Shown: positions 6,511 to 10,035 of the stretch, piece after piece | Numbering within the stretch: position 1 is the first letter of the stretch | Layout: every line of letters begins with the position of its first letter | Position numbers and translations under genes: made by a program | Assembly (NCBI GenBank): GCA_039808325.1 | Contig: JBDHSU010000138.1 | Location: 1-10,035 of the forward strand | DNA: 10,035 bases | Origin: JAFKKS01 sp039808325 | GTDB lineage: Bacteria > Pseudomonadota > Alphaproteobacteria > Rhizobiales > Xanthobacteraceae | Direction of reading: 5' to 3' | Notes under the pieces: generated by a model | The model's database searches: none | Seen by the model: only the letters and a program-made list of their open reading frames with translations | What the model was told of the DNA's origin: nothing

Positions 6511-7027
6511 CGCTTTTTTGTTCTCGCGGCTGGGATGAAGCCGCTCGTTCACGCGCTCCGGAATATCAGATCATGGCGGCAGGCGATCTCGTGACGGGTG
6601 GTTGCGACGAGTAGGGGCGGGCAAAAGATTGCACTCTAGCCCCGTTTGCACCACTCCCGCAGCCGAGCCAATAGATACTATGGCCCGCCGCCCTTATGGG
6701 GAGGTTGCCTTCTTCTTCCCCGTCTTGTGTTCCCCCGTCTCGTTCCCGATTGCGCTTGACCCCGTGCAACCGGCGAAGGTGAGGGAGTAAGGCTCATCAG
6801 ATCAATGGCGTGACCGCCAACCGCATCCGCTACGGGAATCGGCGCCGAAGGAGGAGCTGCGTGCGCAGGAACCCTATTGGCGGATCCTCGTTGATGATGA
6901 GGCGGCACAGAGACAATTGAATGCGCGAGTCAGGCCCTTGCGCTGACCTGACTGCAATGCGGCCTCGCAATTCTCAGGCCTCCAGGCGCGTCCTGTTGCT
7001 GCGACCGTTGCGCGAGCACGACAACGC
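6511..7027. other. Intergenic region upstream of paoA with degenerate sequence
   Basis: No intact gene is seen over about 500 bp. Read on the minus strand, 6765-6800 gives LTPSPSPVARG-like translation, which resembles the palindromic CTCACCC-type intergenic repeats common in Rhizobiales; this is suggestive only. A small hairpin (GCC-A-ATAG-ATA-CTAT-GGC, 6667-6684) is present. A reading frame without a good start, about 6842-6946, encodes EELRAQEPYWRILVDDEAAQ and ends in TGA; it could be the worn-down 3' end of a former gene, but I do not recognise it. The paoA promoter should lie here, but I see no clear -35/-10 pair. Confidence 0.45.
6928..6953. promoter_or_regulatory. 7-bp inverted repeat upstream of paoA, possible operator
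   Basis: AGTCAGG (6928-6934) and CCTGACT (6947-6953) are perfect inverted repeats separated by 12 bases, ending 74 bp before the paoA ATG. Spacing and placement would suit a dimeric regulator site or an RNA stem-loop. No T-run follows, so a terminator is unlikely. It could be chance, and the right arm overlaps nothing coding. Confidence 0.3.
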
Positions 7028-7684
7028 ATGAAACGAAAATCAAAGATCGGACACGGCATGACGAGGCGCGATCTGCTGGCCACCGCCGCCGTCACCGGTG
7101 GCGCCCTGGTAGGAGATCAACTCATGTCCGAACCTCTATCAGCCGAGGCGGCCCAGGACGCGCCCTCCGGCACGTCTGATGTTGTCCTGCGTGTCAACGG
7201 CGCCGAGCGCCGCTTGGCGGCGCTCGATCCGCGCACGACGCTCCTCGATGCGCTACGCGAGCATCTGCACCTCACGGGCACGAAGAAAGGCTGCGACCAT
7301 GGCCAATGCGGCGCCTGCACCGTGATCGTCAACGGCCGCCGGATCAATTCATGCCTGACGCTCGCGGTGATGCATGAAAGCGATAGCATCACCACCATCG
7401 AAGGGCTCGGAACGCCGGAGAACCTGCATCCGATGCAGGCCGCCTTCGTGAAGTACGATGGCTTTCAGTGCGGCTATTGCACGCCCGGCCAGATCTGTTC
7501 GGCGGTGGCGGTGCTCGACGAGATCAAGACCGGCATTCCAAGCCATGTGAGCCGGGATCTGATGGCTGCGCCGGAGTTCACCGAGATCGAGCTTCGCGAG
7601 CGGATGAGCGGCAACATCTGCCGTTGTGCCGCCTATTCCAACATCATGGAGGCCGTCGCCGAGGTGGCCGGGAGGAAAGTGTGA
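7028..7684 (+). CDS. paoA: Aldehyde oxidoreductase PaoA (YagT), 2Fe-2S subunit with Tat leader
   Basis: A 218-residue iron-sulfur subunit of a xanthine-oxidase-family enzyme. The leader carries a twin-arginine motif, MTRRDLLATAAVTGG (Arg13-Arg14), as in E. coli PaoA, so the assembled heterotrimer is expected to be exported folded by Tat to the periplasm. The first 2Fe-2S cluster is bound by Cys89, Cys94, Cys97 and Cys109 (GTKKGCDHGQCGACT...). The second is bound by Cys148, Cys151, Cys198 and Cys200 (GFQCGYCTPGQ and SGNICRC). Long stretches, such as the run from TTLLDALRE through CLTLAVMH, read almost as E. coli PaoA does. It passes electrons from the molybdenum site of PaoC to FAD in PaoB. 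Two starts are possible, ATG 7028 and ATG 7058 (which begins MTRRDLL); neither has a strong ribosome site. First gene of a coupled three-gene operon. Confidence 0.93.
   Translation: MKRKSKIGHGMTRRDLLATAAVTGGALVGDQLMSEPLSAEAAQDAPSGTSDVVLRVNGAERRLAALDPRTTLLDALREHLHLTGTKKGCDHGQCGACTVIVNGRRINSCLTLAVMHESDSITTIEGLGTPENLHPMQAAFVKYDGFQCGYCTPGQICSAVAVLDEIKTGIPSHVSRDLMAAPEFTEIELRERMSGNICRCAAYSNIMEAVAEVAGRKV
7671..7675 (+). promoter_or_regulatory. Ribosome binding site for the GTG start of paoB
   Basis: GGAGG within the last codons of paoA lies 5 bases before GTG at 7681. The paoB frame is open further upstream (to about 7468), but that part lies within paoA and encodes nothing PaoB-like, so this site and the VKSFTYERV start settle the choice. 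Confidence 0.75.
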
Positions 7685-8634
7685 AATCCTTCACCTATGA
7701 GCGCGTGCGTTCACCCGCAGAGGCTGTCGCAGCGGCGACACGGGTTGAGGGCGCAAAATTCATCGCCGGCGGCACCAACCTGCTCGATCTCATGAAGCTG
7801 GAGATTGAGGCCCCCTCCCATCTCATCGACGTCAACGGCCTCGCCTTCGACAAGATCGAAGAGACGCAGGAAGGCGGTTTGCGCGTCGGCGCGCTGGTGC
7901 GCAACACCGATCTCGCCGCGGATGTGCGCGTGCGGCGCGACTATTCCTTGCTCTCGCGCGCTCTGGTGGCTGGCGCCTCGGGGCAACTGCGCAACAAGGC
8001 GACGACTGCGGGCAACCTGCTTCAGCGCACGCGCTGCCCGTATTTTTACGACACCGATCAGCCCTGCAATAAGAGGCGGCCCGGCAGCGGTTGCGCCGCC
8101 ATCGGCGGGTTCAGCCGCAACCATGCCATCATGGGAACGAGCGATGCCTGTATCGCGACACACCCGAGCGACATGGCGGTGGCGATGCGTGCGCTTGACG
8201 CGACGGTCGAGACGGTGCGCACGGACGGCTCGGCCCGCAGCATTCCGCTCGGCGAGTTTTACCGGCTGCCTGGTGAGACGCCGAATGTCGAGACGGCACT
8301 TGCGCCTGGCGAACTGATTACGGCCGTAACGTTGCCGAAGCCGTTCGGCGGAACGCACATCTATCGCAAGGTGCGAGACCGCGCTTCCTACGCCTTCGCG
8401 CTGATCTCGGTCGGCGCGGTCGTGCGGCGAGACGGCACCGGGCGCGTGGCCCTCGGCGGTGTCGCTCATAAGCCATGGCGCGTGGAGGCTGCTGAAGCCG
8501 AGATGCCGCGCGGCGCGCGCGCCGTCGCCGCGAAGTTGCTCGCGGGCGCGAAGACGACCGACGAGAATGCATTCAAGCTGCCTCTGATCGAGCGAACGCT
8601 TGATGCCGTGCTCACGGATGCGAGAGGTCGGTAG
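7681..8634 (+). CDS. paoB: Aldehyde oxidoreductase PaoB (YagS), FAD-binding subunit
   Basis: A 317-residue flavoprotein subunit, near the E. coli PaoB length. The GTG start overlaps the paoA stop (GTGA), implying translational coupling. FAD-domain landmarks of the CO-dehydrogenase/xanthine-oxidase medium subunit are present: AKFIAGGTNLLDLMKL (25-40) and ATTAGNLLQRTRCPYF (107-122, compare T-x-G-G/N-N-L). Four cysteines, Cys119, Cys129, Cys138 and Cys157, sit in an inserted segment (RTRCPYF, QPCNKR, GSGCAA, SDACIATHP). This segment is the special feature of PaoB-type proteins and carries a 4Fe-4S cluster in the E. coli enzyme. The C-terminal domain has YRKVRDRASYAFALISVGA and RVALGGVAHKPWR. Its job is to take electrons from the 2Fe-2S clusters to FAD and on to an acceptor. 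It has no leader, so it is expected to ride out with PaoA through Tat. Confidence 0.93.
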   Translation: MKSFTYERVRSPAEAVAAATRVEGAKFIAGGTNLLDLMKLEIEAPSHLIDVNGLAFDKIEETQEGGLRVGALVRNTDLAADVRVRRDYSLLSRALVAGASGQLRNKATTAGNLLQRTRCPYFYDTDQPCNKRRPGSGCAAIGGFSRNHAIMGTSDACIATHPSDMAVAMRALDATVETVRTDGSARSIPLGEFYRLPGETPNVETALAPGELITAVTLPKPFGGTHIYRKVRDRASYAFALISVGAVVRRDGTGRVALGGVAHKPWRVEAAEAEMPRGARAVAAKLLAGAKTTDENAFKLPLIERTLDAVLTDARGR

Positions 8635-8638
8635 AGCC

Positions 8639-10035
8639 ATGAGGTTCGACACGCCTGCGACGACCAATCCCATCGACCAGCTCAAGGTCATCGGCCGGCC
8701 GACCGACCGGATCGACGGCCCGCTCAAAACGACGGGCATGGCGCCTTACGCCTATGAACGGCATGACGTCGTGCCGAACCAAGCCTATGGCTACGTTATC
8801 GGCGCGGCGATCGGCAAGGGCCGTATTGCCTCGATCGATCTTGCGGCCGCCAAGGTCGCGCCCGGCGTGCTTGCGATCGTCACCGCCGACAATGCGGGCA
8901 AGCTCGGCAAAGGGCCGCGGAATACCGCGACGCTGCTCGGCGGACCCGAGATCGAGCACTATCATCAGGCGGTCGCGCTTATCGTCGCGGAGACATTCGA
9001 GCAAGCCCGCGCCGCCGCGTATCTCGTTCGCGTGAAATATACCCGGACCGGCGGCGCCTTCGACCTTGCCGCCGCAAAGTCGTCCGCGATCAAGTCCGAG
9101 CCCGGATTCGGCGGGCCGGCCGATACGGCCGTCGGCGACTTCGACGGCGCGTTCGCCGCGGCGCCGGTCCAGCTCGACGCGACCTACACGACCCCCGACC
9201 AGTCGCACGCGATGATGGAGCCGCATGCTTCGACCGCCGCCTGGGATGGCGACAAGCTCACCGTCTGGACGTCGAACCAGATGATCGCGTGGGCAGCAAG
9301 CGATCTTGCGGACACGCTTCGCATCCCCAAGAACAAGGTCCGCGTCCTATCGCCATTCATCGGTGGCGGCTTCGGCGGCAAGCTATTCTTGCGCGCCGAT
9401 GTGCTGCTCGCCGCGCTCGGCGCGCGCGCGGCCGGGCGGCCCGTGAAGGTCGCACTGACGCGCCCGCTCATGATCAACAATACGACGCACCGGCCGGCGA
9501 CCATCCAACGCATTCGCATCGGCGCGGCGCGCGACGGGAAGATCACAGCGATCGGCCATGAGAGCTGGTCCGGCGATCTGCCGGGCGGTGACCCGGACAC
9601 CGCGGTGAGCCAGACGCGGCTTCTCTATGCCGGGGCGAACCGCATGACCGCGATGCGGCTTGCCGTGCTCGACCTCGCCGAAAGCAATGCCATGCGCGCG
9701 CCGGGCGAAGCCTCCGGCATGATGGCGCTGGAGATTGCGATCGACGAGATGGCGGAGAAGCTAGGGCTCGACCCGGTCGAGTTCCGCATTCTCAACGACA
9801 CTCAGGTCGATCCGGAACATCCGGAACGGCGGTTTTCGCAACGAAACCTGATCGGATGCCTGCGCACTGGCGCAGAGCGCTTCGGCTGGAGTAGGCGTCA
9901 TCCCCAGCCCGGAGGCGAGCGGGATGGCGACCTTCTCGTCGGTATGGGTGTCGCTGCCGCTTTCCGCAACAATTTGCTGACCAAGTCGGCGGCCCGCGTG
10001 CGGCTCGACCATACGGGCGCGGTGACGGTCGAGAC
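8639..10035 (+). CDS. paoC: Aldehyde oxidoreductase PaoC (YagR), molybdopterin subunit, 5' part
   Basis: The frame is open from ATG 8639 to the window edge (465 complete codons; E. coli PaoC is about 730, so about two thirds is visible). The start lies 4 bp after the paoB stop. The opening NPIDQLKVIGRPTDRIDGPLKTTG is nearly that of E. coli PaoC. Molybdenum-cofactor subunit landmarks follow: TPDQSHAMMEPHAS (about residues 183-196), SPFIGGGFGGK (G242-K248) and NAMRAPGEASG (around 350-360). Arg443 in GVAAAFRNN matches an active-site arginine of the E. coli enzyme (R440, from memory). The catalytic glutamate near the C-terminus lies beyond the window. The subunit holds the molybdenum cofactor (cytosine dinucleotide form in E. 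coli) and oxidises aldehydes to carboxylic acids. A paoD-like cofactor-insertion chaperone gene would be expected downstream. Confidence 0.93.
   Translation, partial: MRFDTPATTNPIDQLKVIGRPTDRIDGPLKTTGMAPYAYERHDVVPNQAYGYVIGAAIGKGRIASIDLAAAKVAPGVLAIVTADNAGKLGKGPRNTATLLGGPEIEHYHQAVALIVAETFEQARAAAYLVRVKYTRTGGAFDLAAAKSSAIKSEPGFGGPADTAVGDFDGAFAAAPVQLDATYTTPDQSHAMMEPHASTAAWDGDKLTVWTSNQMIAWAASDLADTLRIPKNKVRVLSPFIGGGFGGKLFLRADVLLAALGARAAGRPVKVALTRPLMINNTTHRPATIQRIRIGAARDGKITAIGHESWSGDLPGGDPDTAVSQTRLLYAGANRMTAMRLAVLDLAESNAMRAPGEASGMMALEIAIDEMAEKLGLDPVEFRILNDTQVDPEHPERRFSQRNLIGCLRTGAERFGWSRRHPQPGGERDGDLLVGMGVAAAFRNNLLTKSAARVRLDHTGAVTVE

Noticed and set aside
6678..6908. Minus-strand frame with LTPSPSPVARG
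   Set aside because: The translation resembles that of GC-rich intergenic repeats rather than a real protein. There is no ribosome site or domain.
6030..7027. Search for tRNA, riboswitch, CRISPR or an intact small gene
   Set aside because: No cloverleaf, repeat-spacer array or conserved aptamer core was seen by eye. Only the transposase remnant and weak hairpins are supportable.
7468..7680. Upstream extension of the paoB frame
   Set aside because: It lies within paoA and is unlike PaoB. GTG 7681 with GGAGG upstream matches the family start.
7711..8739. Long minus-strand open frame of 342 codons opposite paoB
   Set aside because: It is a shadow of paoB in high-GC DNA. The plus strand has a clear PaoB protein, and the antisense translation has no recognisable domain.

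Overview
The window is a high-GC, gene-dense stretch with nearly all genes on the + strand. Gene content and style suggest an alphaproteobacterium of the Rhizobiales type: a HAAT-family (LivKHMGF-like) ABC transporter, an isochorismatase-fold amidohydrolase, an M19 dipeptidase, an IS630-type transposase remnant and a periplasmic molybdenum aldehyde oxidoreductase. The taxonomic call is an inference from gene style, not from a marker gene.

Left part (1-6029), a transport and hydrolysis cluster. It starts with the 3' end of an M19 (membrane/renal dipeptidase family) gene. Next comes a Tat-type secreted substrate-binding protein (403-1641), then a LivH-type permease with a GTG start (1733-2671), a single-chain LivM-LivG fusion of permease and ATPase (2674-4443), and a LivF ATPase (4443-5174) whose start codon overlaps the previous stop. 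A short GC-rich spacer with two hairpins leads to an N-carbamoylsarcosine-amidase-like cysteine hydrolase (5301-6029) with its own strong ribosome binding site. The likely scheme is uptake of an amino-acid-like, amide-containing or ureido compound, then cytoplasmic hydrolysis by the cysteine hydrolase and the M19 enzyme. A small hairpin plus T-run between the binding-protein and permease genes may lower expression of the membrane and ATPase genes relative to the binding protein.

Middle (6030-7027), about 1 kb with no intact gene. It holds the frameshifted N-terminal part of an IS630-family transposase (from 6269), degenerate sequence, and a 7-bp inverted repeat about 75 bp before the next gene.

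Right part (7028-10035), a paoABC (yagTSR) operon. PaoA is a 2Fe-2S subunit with a twin-arginine leader. PaoB is an FAD subunit with the four extra cysteines expected for a 4Fe-4S cluster. PaoC is the molybdopterin subunit, cut by the right edge. Together they form a periplasmic aldehyde oxidoreductase that oxidises aldehydes, aromatic ones in particular, to carboxylic acids. All three read very much like the E. coli proteins. I see no clearly undescribed system. The most distinctive points are the LivM-LivG fusion with a non-canonical ABC signature and the transporter-amidohydrolase-dipeptidase grouping.
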